From contig JARHVA010001189.1 in the NCBI GenBank assembly GCA_037957365.1, positions 2,951,501-3,015,500 on the forward strand: a DNA stretch of 64,000 nt. The letters are read 5' to 3'. The notes beneath the pieces were generated by a model, which was not told where the DNA came from, did not search any database, and worked only from the letters and a program-made list of their open reading frames with translations. The stretch's first letter is position 1, and each line of letters begins with the position of its first letter. Positions 23,751 to 39,274 of this stretch are shown here, piece after piece. A program made the translations under genes and the position numbers. The stretch comes from Torreya grandis (Eukaryota; Streptophyta; Pinopsida; Cupressales; Taxaceae).

Positions 23751-25653
23751 ATTTTGATCATTGATTAGATTTCTAGTGATAATGGGTTGATTGAGAGTTG
23801 AGAATATTTGATAGTTTGGCTTCTTCTATCATCATGTTTTCATTTTTATTATTTATATTAGGATGGTGGATAAATTGGAATGATTCTTTAATCATGATTA
23901 ATAAAGACTATTTTTTTAATCAAATTTGACATTTATCTGTACATTATGTAATATGCATTTCTAGGGTTATGTTTTGAGGTATTTATTAGACTACTACAAG
24001 TTGATAATATTTTTTATGAAGGTTTTATGTTATTGTTTGAGTGTATGGTTTAGTTGATTTAATTAAAATTTATTTGATACATTTAAGTTAATTTTACTTA
24101 GATGTAAATATTTAAAGATTTTTTTTTGTATTTGGGGTTACAAGTAGTAATACAATTGCATTTATTTTAGCTGTTGTGCCCTATCGATGGGTTGGGGATT
24201 GTGGGTGTAATGCCATGGATTATACTCTTAATCGTCAATATGATAAGGATATAATAATACATTTATTAGTTGGAATAAATTCAAAGGTGTTAATTTTATT
24301 AGCCATGAATGTAAATAGTGTTTTTTGAATGTTTTCATCATTTGTTTTTTAAAATTCAAGCTCAATAATTAAAGTAACTTCCTCACTTCTCTCATCTAGC
24401 TAGAATCACATCCAACTGATGGATGGGGTATACTAAGGGCACTTATGGTTGGGCTCATTGGGATTGGAGAGATGGGTGTTTGCTTCATTGGTTTGAATGT
24501 AGGAGATTATTTATTCTAATTATTGTAGATTAATTATTTTGATAATTGATTGTAAAATAAATTGATGTATAATTTACTTCATTGATTATATCTAACATGT
24601 GTTATGATATGCAATGTAAAGGTATGAATAGATAAATTAAGTTGTTTGGTATTTATAAAATGGATATTGACCTTTTAAATCATTCACTATTATATCCATT
24701 TACATATGTATCTAGATAAGTTGAATGCTATATTAATTAGATCATTGAAATACTAGTAAAATGGTGTCCACTATTGTAATATATTATTTTTTGTTGATCA
24801 TTTATTTGTTAAATATTATATGTATTGAGGATTTATTTGAAATAATAGTTTCATTTAAACCTTAAATTCTTATACCTAAATGGATTATGTTGATGCAACT
24901 TGAATAATGAAAAAAAGTTTAAACATAATTATTGTAATGTGTATATGTATGCTTAAAAGTTATTAAGTGTTATGATTAAATTTATGAGGATATTTTTATT
25001 TTCATGGATGAACATGCTCATTTAGTTATTTTATGCTATGAATATTTGGTTAAAAATCTTGATAAAGTTTTTATGACTCAATACCATCAATCTTTTAATC
25101 TCATGTAGATGGTATTGAGTTAGTAAGATATTGAATTAGATAATTTTTTTGAATTAAGTTATTAAGGTTAATTTGAGAGACAATATAAATATATATAGTT
25201 ACATATATGTCCTTAAGTGGAACAATTATACTACTCAATATAGACCAATTGTGTTGTGACATGCTAACCATGAGTCTATATAAAGACTTTAAAACTACCT
25301 TAACCTCTCCAAATCACCATTGTGAAGTTAGAATAATCATAAGATTATTTTAATTACTTTCAAAGAAGACATTTAGGTACAATAATCTCTTAAATATTAT
25401 TAAGAATGTAATATTTTTCAATTATGGGATGGAGTCTTAACTAGACCATAATAAATATAAGATTTATATTAAGCTATGAAGGGATACACATGATAATATA
25501 TTATATATTATGGATTAAATTTAAAATAACTCTAAAAGTGATCAAGGTTAAATATATTTTAAAGACCATTAGAAGGCAACAATTTCAAATAGAAACTATT
25601 ATATAACTAATGAAGTGACATTACTATTTTGAACAGTCTTGTATATTCACATG
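23751..25653 (+). repeat. repeat R, copy 1 (LTR-like, 1.9 kb)
   Basis: It matches 59280-61183 along its whole length with many substitutions and small indels. Shared landmarks include the start attctattttgatcatt, a block with gggcacttat.gttggg and gggattggagaga, and gtctatataaagac, a good TATA box at about 25273. It has no coding content. The size and the TATA box fit an LTR on the + strand, but no element interior could be tied to it. Copy 1 ends at an AC microsatellite. Confidence 0.75.
25270..25286 (+). promoter_or_regulatory. TATA box in repeat R copy 1
   Basis: gtctatataaagac is conserved in both copies of repeat R, about 380 bases before the repeat end, as in a U3/R boundary of an LTR. 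Confidence 0.5.
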
Positions 25654-29810
<4,157 letters not shown>

Positions 29811-29812
29811 CT

Positions 29813-29924
29813 TATTATATATATATATATATATATATGTATATGTATATATATATATGTATATATATATACATATATATATATATACATATATATATAC
29901 ATATATATATATGTATATATATAC

Positions 29925-30009
<85 letters not shown>

Positions 30010-30013
30010 TATG
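29813..30013. repeat. TA/TATG-rich microsatellite, about 200 bp
   Basis: A long run of TA dinucleotides with frequent TATG and TATAC variants, some arranged as imperfect inverted blocks. Frames of Tyr-Ile repeats are artefacts. Confidence 0.97.
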
Positions 30014-32200
30014 TAGGTGTTTCCCCACTTAAGCCCTTGTTTTGGATGGTGTAGTGAATGTCTGTTGTAAGTGAATGTCTTTCTGAAGAAGAGACACCTA
30101 TAGGTATCTATAGGGCCTAAGGAAATATGTATCACTCATTAAAATTATATTCAGTTCAACATTGATACATTAAACTTTATATAACTTCCCAATCATGAAA
30201 ACAAGTTTCAAAACTGCAACTTTTGGTAAAGAGTCTCCTTAGTCTCAATTTTTATAAGTAATCACTGCTTGAAAATAATGATTTAAGGAGCATCTTTAGG
30301 CCTTTTAAATAATAAATACACAAGGATAAATCACCTCTTTATTTTTTAAAGATGTTATTCTATGATATGGAAATAATTTTATCTTTAAATGTGATTTGAA
30401 ACTCTTTTCCACCTTGTTGTATGATGTTGACAAAACACCCCTAGACCTCTATTTTGCTTTTTTGGGGATTTGATCCTAGAATTGGTCATTTGATATTTTG
30501 AAGGTAATTTACATATTTAATGTCCAATTTGAAATTTCAAGGAGGTATCCATTTTGCCTACACATTATAACTTCAAATAGGTCTTCAAATCAAGCTCCAA
30601 CACTTCAAAAAGACACTATAATTCTTTGCCAAGTCACCTGTAGGTGTGTATAAGATAGTAAGGATGAGAAAGTTGGTAGGATGCATGGTTTATGAGGTTA
30701 AAATGATATTTTATCTCTTTAAATGATTAAAAAATACTTATTTAATGGACTAGAACCTTGATAAGCTCACAATCTCCTTTTCAACATGATTAGTTCCATG
30801 AAGATACCACCTATAGATGAGCATTCTAAGTTGCATATGGGAAGCAAGCATGAAACAGTAAATACACTCAAAGGATATAATTTTATAGATAAATAATACC
30901 ATTTCATGTTGTTAAAATGAAACATAAATATGTTTCAAAATTTTAAACCATATCTCATACTCCATCTTAATGTTTAGACCCTTCTTTCATGGCATCTGGC
31001 TGACTGTATATGACAATCATAGGGCATACTAGTTGTATGTGTGGTAAATAGCTAAAAACCATGAATATGATTTAGATAATTAGGATATAAATTAAAATAT
31101 ACCAACATAACATTTTAAACATGATAATTAACTTATTTTCACCTCCTAGAACCATTTAAAAATCATGAAAGTCTTGATAATGGAATAAATTTGTATGTAA
31201 CTAGAAAAATATCTTCACTTGCAAGATGAGTTACTTGGCTTATCTAATATCTTTGAAACGTGAAAAAAATCATGGGGAACATGAGTTAATATATTAAAAA
31301 TCATATGGAAACCACCTTAGCAATTAGATTGTATGGAACTTCCCAAACCAAAGCAAAACATATAGGGTACATAGATTAGCAGGAAAAAAAACACAATCAA
31401 ATTAATGAGGATGGTTTATAAATCATAGGACATAATTATTAAAAATATTTTTATTTAAATTAATTTATATGAGTTTAATTTCACCTCCCAAAGTCATTTT
31501 GTCTAAAACCCCCTTTGTTGGCCGTACCAAGTACAAACTTGAAGACTGGTTCTATGTGCCTAAAAGGGTGAAAAAGGAGTAGAATGGTTTTGGGACAAAA
31601 ATGGAACTTATAGATAATTTTAAACATGTCACTAATATTTATGAAGCTAAAGGGACATTTTATGATCTTCTACCATGTGTCACACTTCCCCATGGGCTGT
31701 ATAAGTGCCAAATTTACCTTTTTTTCCCAAGAAAATTGTTCTTTCTTTTGAAGCACTTGCCCCTTTTAGATATAAATAATTGATTAAGACATGTGATGAC
31801 ATATGGAATGTGACATATCATTTTTTAACCTCTAAAATTCCCAAATAATCCATACAAATCATTAAATACCCCTTTTTTGACCTCAAAATGATTAAAAGGA
31901 CTAAAATGACTAAGGACCAAGGCTAGTATAACTTTAAATGACATCAATTAACATATAAAACACCTTTTGACATATGTATCATACCCATAAAACACCTAAA
32001 ATTCAGGTTCTAACATATAGGGGTCCTAATTTGACCTAAAAGTCAATTTTGTTCAACAATATTTGTATGGTAGTTTATCTTAGTTTTATGAAAAACAAAT
32101 TATGGTTGTTACATATTGGTATATAAAATATATATACTACTCTAGTGAAATTTGGGGGAATGTTAGTTGTTGTTTTTCCTACCAAATTATTATTTGTTTC
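30014..32200. other. unassigned DNA upstream of element C gag
   Basis: No coding motif was read. As it immediately precedes the gag start of element C, it may contain that element's 5' LTR and leader. No second LTR copy was found, and the primer-binding site is not clear. Confidence 0.4.
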
Positions 32201-32205
32201 ACCAT

Positions 32206-32549
32206 ATGATGGTGAAAACAAGATATAGAATAACAAACAATAACCCAAGGGATGTTAACCCTAGTAGAGATAGAGGTAGAGGTAGAAGTCATAAGGCCAA
32301 TACTCCTATATGAGAGGAACCTACTATTAGAAATGATGGTATTAATGTTGAAGCCCCTAACCATAAGGAAAATAGTCTTGATGCTAATAAGGAAATAGTA
32401 TTGAATGGAATATTGACTATATTGAATTCACTTCAAAGCAAATTAGACACCCAAGAATGAGAGTTGAACAATTTAGAAGGTGTTCCACTTGAAGAACTTC
32501 CTCTTAGAGAAGAAAGGGAAGTTGATGAGCAATAAATTCAAGATAACCC
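32206..32549 (+). pseudogene. element C: gag, 5' part (split by element A)
   Basis: The frame begins MMVKTRYRITNN, then an Arg/Gly stretch (SRDRGRGRSHK), as in the N-termini of plant chromovirus Gag. A TGA and a few later stops interrupt it. The frame reaches AACCC at 32545-32549, the left target duplication of element A, and resumes in the same frame after the right copy (55913-55917). C therefore predates A. Its 3' parts (gag core, zinc knuckle, protease, RT) lie at 55918-57440. Confidence 0.75.
32545..32549. repeat. target site duplication of element A (left), AACCC
   Basis: aaccc precedes the 5' LTR of A and recurs at 55913-55917 directly after the 3' LTR. Confidence 0.85.
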
Positions 32550-34160
32550 TATACATTTAAATCCACATTTTGTTATTTTTGGAGTAGTTTATCTTTGGAT
32601 TTAGACTTGCTTGATGTAGTTAACATTTCCTTAACACCTTTTAGCAGTTATCATTTCAACCTTTTCCTTTTTTAAGGCCCCTATTTAAAATTTTGCCTAA
32701 GTATCAACCTCCATCTACTTCTTACACATGGAAACCTAATTATCATATAGCTAAAAAAGGCTCTCATTTCACTCTAGTGGAGCACCAACTCAACATGTAT
32801 AATCCTCAGACTCTTCAAAGCCATTTCCTTTTGGGTCAGACCTCCAAGTAGTGCTATTAGCCAGTTAGTAAGTAAACTGGGCCCACGAAGCCATTTACTT
32901 TATGGATGCAGTTTCAACACATGGTTACCTCACACTCAATTTTGAAAATAAATTCTTGACTTCCCTAGGAGGAACATCTACTTTAAACATGGTGCCCCCA
33001 TACTTAGCTTTGCCAAAGAAATACCCATCTTCCCCATAGAAGCCCCAGCTTGACATGTGTCATTCTTATGCTTATCCAAGAGTCGTTTTGGTATGTCAAA
33101 ATTTGGAGTAGCACCATTGGCTAGACAATATTAAAGGGGACCCACTAGTTGGTTGTAACAAGAAAGAGTCAAGCCTTTCCACATGGAACCATTATGCTCT
33201 TAAAAAGTAAAGGTTCTTTTATTGGAGATTGGATTAATGCCATTGGATGAGAGTGTGGGTCCCTCCTTCTTAACAAAGATTTTGAAACACTTTAATCCTA
33301 GTTTGAAGTGTATTATATTGATTTATAAGGGACCAAGGCTGATGTAATGTGGCATAATAGGGATAAATCTAAAAATGCACACGTGGCATCACTACACCAC
33401 TCCTAAACATCATGGCTTAACAAGACATAATGGATGCATAATATCCAATATCTGAAGGTTAATTTCACTCATGATCTTGAGTTCCTCTTTTAGTTGTAAA
33501 AAAATCATCATGGGAGTGAGTGCTAGATTTTCTAGGTGTCATTTTCACAAGAGGCTATCTCACCTATATATTCTAGGCTCTTTCTTTTTGGAAGGGGCTA
33601 GTTATTATTTTGTTTGTAATAGCTACTTTTATATGCTACCATTTGTAATAGAATAGAAGTAATAGTGATTAAATTTTTCTAATTCCTCGACCTTAATAGG
33701 TAACCCTCACAAGTGTGACTAAAAATTTTGTATGTGCCCTTGAGGCCTTCTATATTCATTTCTCCATCTAACAATGAAGAGTATGTGGTATTTTGTGTCA
33801 ATTTGAGTTGGAAATTATCTATATATTATTATCTCTCTTCTTCTTCTTTTATAGTATAAACATTTGCTTTCATTATAGATCTTAATTCATGCTTTATGAT
33901 CCTTTATGGTCTATAGTGTTTAAGGGTTTGATCTATTTTATGCAATTATAGTCTAAGTGTTTTAAATCTCTCGGTGCATCACCTTTGTTTTATTTTCAAA
34001 TTTATTTGCATTTATCTCTCCCATTTTCACCCAAAAATTTGAATGAAGATCCAACTTCTAAAATCATCGAGGTTGATTTATAGACCATATTTAGTCCCAC
34101 ACCTATAAAAATTCCCATAGGAGGTTATTTAACCTAGAGCAAGAATTTTAGGCATCAACA
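32550..34160 (+). mobile_element. element A: 5' LTR, 1611 bp
   Basis: It matches the 3' LTR at 54308-55912 throughout (roughly 80% in the parts compared by eye) and ends TAGGCATCAACA. The start is TA rather than TG (tatacattta), placed by the target duplication and by alignment with the other LTR. A TATA box, ctatatatt, lies at 33564-33572. Upstream of it are several CACRTG-like motifs (for example acacatggaaacc, gacatgtgtc, cacatggaacc). A further one, cacacgtggc, lies at about 33380. The divergence between the LTRs marks A as older than B. Confidence 0.85.
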
Positions 34161-34172
34161 ATTTTTCATTTC

Positions 34173-34190
34173 TGACACACCTAATGGGAC
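34173..34190 (+). other. element A primer-binding site (decayed)
   Basis: tgacacacctaatgggac lies 12 bases after the LTR end. It aligns with the primer-binding site of element B, tggcacactcggtgggacc, differing by several substitutions. Confidence 0.6.
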
Positions 34191-34346
34191 ATGATCTAAT
34201 AGTCTAATTGAATAGGATTCTAATTTTATGAACCAAATTCCTATAAAAAGGTCATAGACAATAAGGAATATAGGATTGATAACACCACCTCTAGGAGCTC
34301 CAACTTGCAAAGGATTTTAGGTTTTAACACTGCTTAACAACAACAA

Positions 34347-35470
34347 ATGGCTAGTCAAGGCCCACTAAAGAACTTCATATCATGGGATATTTGCAACCCA
34401 CTTATCCCTTTGAAAAACCTATCTATATATGACACCATTCCTACAAATTCCTTGAAGTTACTTCTCAAATTCTTAGGAGAGGATTTCAAGACCACAACTA
34501 AATGTCTCCAAGATGTTGCAAATGTGTATATTGTGCACTACATTAATATACAAAACATAGCCTTGAGGCTACTAACATAATCTTTTAAAGGACAAGCTCT
34601 TGATTAGTATCAATATTTTATAATAAAATCCATCAACACTTGGTATGACCTAGGCAACAAATTCTTTGAGCACTTCAATGAGAAATCAGACTGATCATCC
34701 CTCCTATAGAAACTAATAACCATCAAGATAGGCCCACAAGAAACCATTATTAACTTGAACACCAGGTTCAAAAAAACATGGTAAAGGATCCTAATAGTGT
34801 CTTGACCACATGAAAACATGGCTATTATTTTCTACCTCAATGCCTTTAATTTAAACATTATGGTTATGATTTAATCACTTGGAGGCTAGATGTTATTAGA
34901 TGCTTATTATCTAGTAGTAAAGGCCAAGAACAATCTAATAGATGCAGGAAAGCTACCTCTACATCTGCTAATGCCAATGTTACTAGAGATATCAATGCCT
35001 CTATAATAATAATCCCCAAGTACTCTAATAACCACACCTTTTATGTATACATATCTACCCACTCAAGAAAACACATCTACTCAATCCTCCCTGGTCACAT
35101 AGATGAATGATATGAAGAGTATCTTGCATAACTTCTCCAATGAGATAATTAGTATCAAAAGGTAGTAGGATATGCCTCTAAATCCCCCTTTTAATAAATA
35201 ACAAGAAAGGAGAGCACCATACTAACAAAAATAGTACCAAGAAAGACAAAGGCCAAACCATCAAGCTATGAATCATCAAGTTTCAAACCACTATATGCGA
35301 CCTACAAACCAAATAGTTGTGGTGCTTGACCCCTTGCATGTAGTATCACCTAACACAAATAGAGAGCTATTTTTTGGATAAAATAACTTATAATATGACT
35401 CTAATTCATGGTTATTTCCTTGAAAAAAAACTCATGGATCCTAAAACTATCGAAGGGACAACATACAATA
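34347..35470 (+). pseudogene. element A: gag
   Basis: Positions 34347-34580 encode 77 codons (MASQGPLKNFISWDICNP...) that align with the start of the capsid domain in element B gag (LLKFLGEDFKTT.KCLQDV, then IQNIALRL). The frame continues to about 35330 with stops through the WY..L and KL.TIK.GPQE segments, a linker, and a Gln/Asn-rich tail. A degraded zinc-knuckle region lies near 35395-35450 (WLFP...THGS), its Cys residues mostly lost. In life it would form the particle shell. It is dead here. Confidence 0.7.
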
Positions 35471-36099
35471 GAAGGTTGTTGAATAGTGATGACAAGGGAA
35501 TGCCCCTAATTCAGGATACACATACTATTCTCTGGGGATTGAGAACTCAATCTTGATGGAAAAATTTAGGGGATGTCCTTAGAAAAATAAAAATAAAAAT
35601 CCCGAAATCATGCACTATTATCCTCGGTTAAAGGCAAATAGGTAGTCTACATGAGTTAAGTTCCCATGTATATATCCTTATAGGTTCAATTAGACTACTT
35701 CACCAACTCAAAGAAAAGATTGGCCAAAATCCTTGAAGATGTTATAAGTACCAAAGTGACATTTGAGAAAGGCCCAACACCTCAACCCTCACCTTTGACA
35801 TACCCAAGGTGGAGTGAGGTAGTGCAGAACAAAGTAAAAGATACAAAAGTCTCACCTCAAGGGTCATATAATGTGGTGGAATAGCGTAAAGAGGGTTCTG
35901 ACCAACATCTTCCTCTAGGATGTCCTATCAATTTCTAAGTAAAATTTATACTAAAAAAATCCTTAGATAAGTAAGAAAATCCCATGCAAGGAAAGCCAAT
36001 TGTATAACCCACAAAGGACAAAGGGGAAGGACACTAGTATGAGCACAAAACCTTAGATGCCCTCTACATTCATCAATACTAAAGAGGGGGTAAGTAAAA

Positions 36100-36425
36100 A
36101 AAAACCTACCCCGATTATATTTGACACTAATTATGAGGAAAAAATTAGTGCACAATTCCATGATTGATTCATGTGCGAGCATGATGGTAATGCCTAAATA
36201 AATAGTATATGTACTACAATTAAAGTATGAGCCATTGAATAAAAGATTGATGTAGTTAGATGAGAAGAAGGTTCAAACTTTAGGTATCATCAAGGTTATT
36301 CTTCTCATGTTATATTATTTTCCAAAAATTACTATATCATAGGACATTATAGTGATAGGGATCCCACCTATCTTCAAGCTATGTTTGTTAAGAGACGTCA
36401 CTACTAATATATGAAGGTACTTATC
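36100..36425 (+). pseudogene. element A: aspartic protease
   Basis: The motif SMIDSCASMMVMPK matches the active-site loop of Tat-type proteases, with the usual DSGA changed to DSCA. A C-terminal IVIGIPPIFKLCLLRDV fits the conserved ILG-like end of the domain. Stops interrupt it. It lies between gag and the upstream RNase H, the position in which element B has no protease. Confidence 0.6.
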
Positions 36426-36447
36426 ATTAGACTAGTCCCATATAATC

Positions 36448-36717
36448 TTGAAGACCAAGTATAGTTCAAAGTTGAAAGTATTGTCCAAACCACTTCACCT
36501 AGAACACAGAGTGGATGAAGTTATGATTAACTTTGAGGTAGTGCACACCTTCTCAAGAATAGAGATGCACTATATGGAGATGCTTGAAGGAGAAAAGGTT
36601 ACAGATAGAAAAAGTCTAGAGGAAGAATCCCTTGTCAATGAATTCATTGATAATTACCTATTCAAACACTTTGATGCTATCTATCTTGGAACCTACATGA
36701 TCCATAATGAAGACTAG
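36448..36717 (+). pseudogene. element A: pol linker between protease and first RNase H
   Basis: An 89-codon open stretch rich in Glu and charged residues (MEMLEGEKVTDRKSLEEE). It has no recognised domain. It sits in frame order between the protease and the RNase H-like domain of A, so it is read as a spacer of the polyprotein. Confidence 0.45.
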
Positions 36718-36774
36718 GCCATCCTTAAGGTTGTAAATAAGAAAGGAGATTAGAGCAATAGACTTAAAGATGAG

Positions 36775-37170
36775 TCTGTATTCTAGACTCTATATTTCAA
36801 TGGTGTAAAATACAAGACCAGCTCTAGAGCCAACATTTGAATAACATATACTTCTAAAAAAGAGACCCTCTAAGCCTTCTGATTTAAATTTTCTTGTATA
36901 AACAATGAGGCCAAATATGAGGCACTAGTCCATGTCCTTATCTTTATTGAGTGGATGTGCATCAAATAGCTAAAGTTATTTAACAATTATAAATTAGTAA
37001 TAAGGTAGGTAAGGTGGTAGTAGTCATAAATAACATGCACATGATATCTTATCACCATATTATATGGGATCTGATTGGGGCCTTTGAAAACTTTAACATT
37101 TAGATCATCTCATGGGCTGCTAATACAGAGGCTGATAAAATGATAATGATTGGTTCTTAGTTTGACCTAG
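36775..37170 (+). pseudogene. element A: second (plant/archaeal-type) RNase H, upstream of RT
   Basis: The trace TLYFNGV, then CINNEAKYEALVHVLIFIEW, then KLVIR and a tail with WDLIGAFENF aligns with the better kept copy in element B (44402-44764) and with RNase H of the type found as a second domain in Tat-lineage elements. The first catalytic Asp is Asn here (FNG for FDG) and there are several stops, so it is dead. It lies about 600 bases before the RT, not after it. Confidence 0.65.
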
Positions 37171-37699
37171 TGATAAAATTATTCACTAATGAACAAGTAG
37201 TACAGGTAATCATTAATCCCACCATCTTGAACAATGACTAAAATTGGTAAGTATTTGAAAATGATGCACAAATTTCCATGTTTATCTAGTAATCATGCTA
37301 ATTCATAGAGAAACTACATATAAAAATTGAAGAGGCTTATGGGCACCAAATCATTTAGTTAGATACCAATAAATTACTGAAGGGATTCATTACCCTAAAG
37401 AATATTATTGAATCTGGTGATGCAAGAAATGAAAAGTGAATTTTTTTCACAAATAAGGGTGATTGATTTAAGCTCAATGTTAGAGGTGGAAGGAAGACGA
37501 AGGTTGGAAAAGAATTTCCCCAAAAAGATAAAGAGTGGTTAGTTTATTTCTATGACAAATGTAAAGGAGTCATTGCATGGAATTATGATGACTTGAAGGG
37601 ATATGACTGTGAGGTAATTCATCACACTATAGACTTGGTAGAAAGAGGAAAACTAGTTTGGCAAAAAAAGGTTGATAAACCCAAAGATCAAATCCTTGA

Positions 37700-38830
37700 T
37701 GGCCTAAGAGCTCAAGAAACTCATTGAATCTAAGATTATATACTCAATTAAGCATTTGACTTAGGTGTCCAATCTAATTTTTATGAAAAATAAGAGTGGA
37801 GAGATTTGGGTGTGTGTATATTTCTAGGAAATAAATAAGGAATCCTTTAAAGACCATTACCCCCATCCCTCTATGGATCAGATCCTCTAGACAGTAGCAG
37901 GTGTAAAGGTGTTTTCTCTACTAGATGGATTCTTTAGGTATAATCAGGTATGGGTTAATGAAGAGGAACAACAAAAGACTACCTTCACCATGAAGAGGTG
38001 AACCTTTGCATATGCAAATATGCCTTTTAACTTCTCTAATGTTAGGGCTACATTATAGTGAGCAATGGATGTGGCCTTTAGGGGCCTAATAAATAATATC
38101 ATCCTCATTTATCTATATGACCTCACTATGTTTTCTAAGAATACGGTGGACCACTTCAACCATTTAGAGAAAGTTTTACAAAATTTTTAAGAATTTAGAG
38201 TGTCTCTCAACCCCAAAAAATGTATCTTCAGAGTCCCACAAGGTAAGTTACTTAGGTATGTGGTATCCAGAGAAGGGATCACCATCGATCTAGAGAGACT
38301 AAAATCCATTCAAGACTTAGCCTTGTTAGTAAATAAGAAAGGAGTGTAATCTTTCCTTGGAAATATTAATTTCATTAGTAGGTTCATATCTAACTTTGTC
38401 AAATTAGTGAGAGTAATCATGTTGATGTTGAAGAAAGAACATTTCTTTAAGTAGACTCCCGAAGGAAGAGCAACATTTGATGAAATCAAGGATACAATAT
38501 TTACTATACCTATACTAGTTAACCCTAACTTTTTCAAAGACTTCATTATGTATATCTATGGGAGTGAACACAACTTGGCAATGGTGCTAACTCAAAAATA
38601 AGATGAAGTAATAAGTGAATACCTGATCACATTCTACTCAAGAACATTGTGCGAGTATGAAGTCAAATAAAATTTCATAGAGAGATAAGATTTCACCATA
38701 GTTAGGGATCTCAAGATATTTAGACACCTTATGGAAAGAAATAGGATTATGGTGTACATGGCACACTCTAGCATCCATGAATACATCATGAAAAGAGAGA
38801 TCATGGAAAAATGAGTTAACTAGATCACTA
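37700..38830 (+). pseudogene. element A: reverse transcriptase and degenerate RNase H
   Basis: RT motifs in order: VSNLIFMKNKSGEIWVCVYF near 37770, FKDHYPHPSMDQIL near 37850, FSLLDGFFRYNQVW near 37910, TFAYANMPFNFSN near 38010, and IYLYDLTMFSKN near 38110, where the expected YLDD is YLYD. GKLLRYVVSREGITIDLERL follows. The RNase H attached to RT (38460-38830) contains FIMYIYGSEHNLAMVLTQK and LITFYSRTLCEYE. It lacks the normal first catalytic Asp, as does B. Most stops fall where B has Gln or where Gln is expected. Confidence 0.8.
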
Positions 38831-38939
38831 AGATCCTAGAGTATGACATCAAGGTCTGGCCAATAAAGGTTATTAGAGGAAGAGGAATCTATGAGTACCT
38901 ATCCCAATGTGTAGATGTCTTGTTATATGAACAAGACAT

Positions 38940-39274
38940 GTTATAAGTAGTCATACTCAACCAATTTGAGATTGATGGATCTTGGGTGACCAATTGGATC
39001 CATTTTATGCAAGTTGGTTGGTATCTAGATAGCCTTCCTACACATAAAATGAGTTTTTATAGACTCTAGGGGTCTAGCTATATGCTGGTCTAAGGAGTCT
39101 TATTGAAAAATAACTTTCATAGAGACTTATTTTGATGTCTCAAAAGACACCATGCTATGAATATTATCTAAGACTTGAACTTCACTCCCATAGGTGGTCA
39201 CTTCTCAGCAAAAATCACTATGATAAAGATCATACACATGGGGTATTACTAGCCAACCATGTTTGTAGACTACC
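38940..39274 (+). pseudogene. element A: integrase, N-terminal part (split by element B)
   Basis: The zinc-binding region has two His-containing segments (HHAM, then GGHFSAKITMIKI). It is cut at MFVDY, exactly at the CTACC duplication at 39270-39274. The matching CxxC half lies beyond element B from 48864 and continues in the same frame. Confidence 0.8.
39270..39274. repeat. target site duplication of element B (left), CTACC
   Basis: ctacc lies directly before the left LTR of B and recurs at 48864-48868 directly after the right LTR. Confidence 0.95.

Noticed and set aside
32112..32130. tggtatataaaat as a primer-binding site for element C
   Set aside because: Only the first six bases match the iMet site and the context is A/T-rich; no LTR pair supports it.
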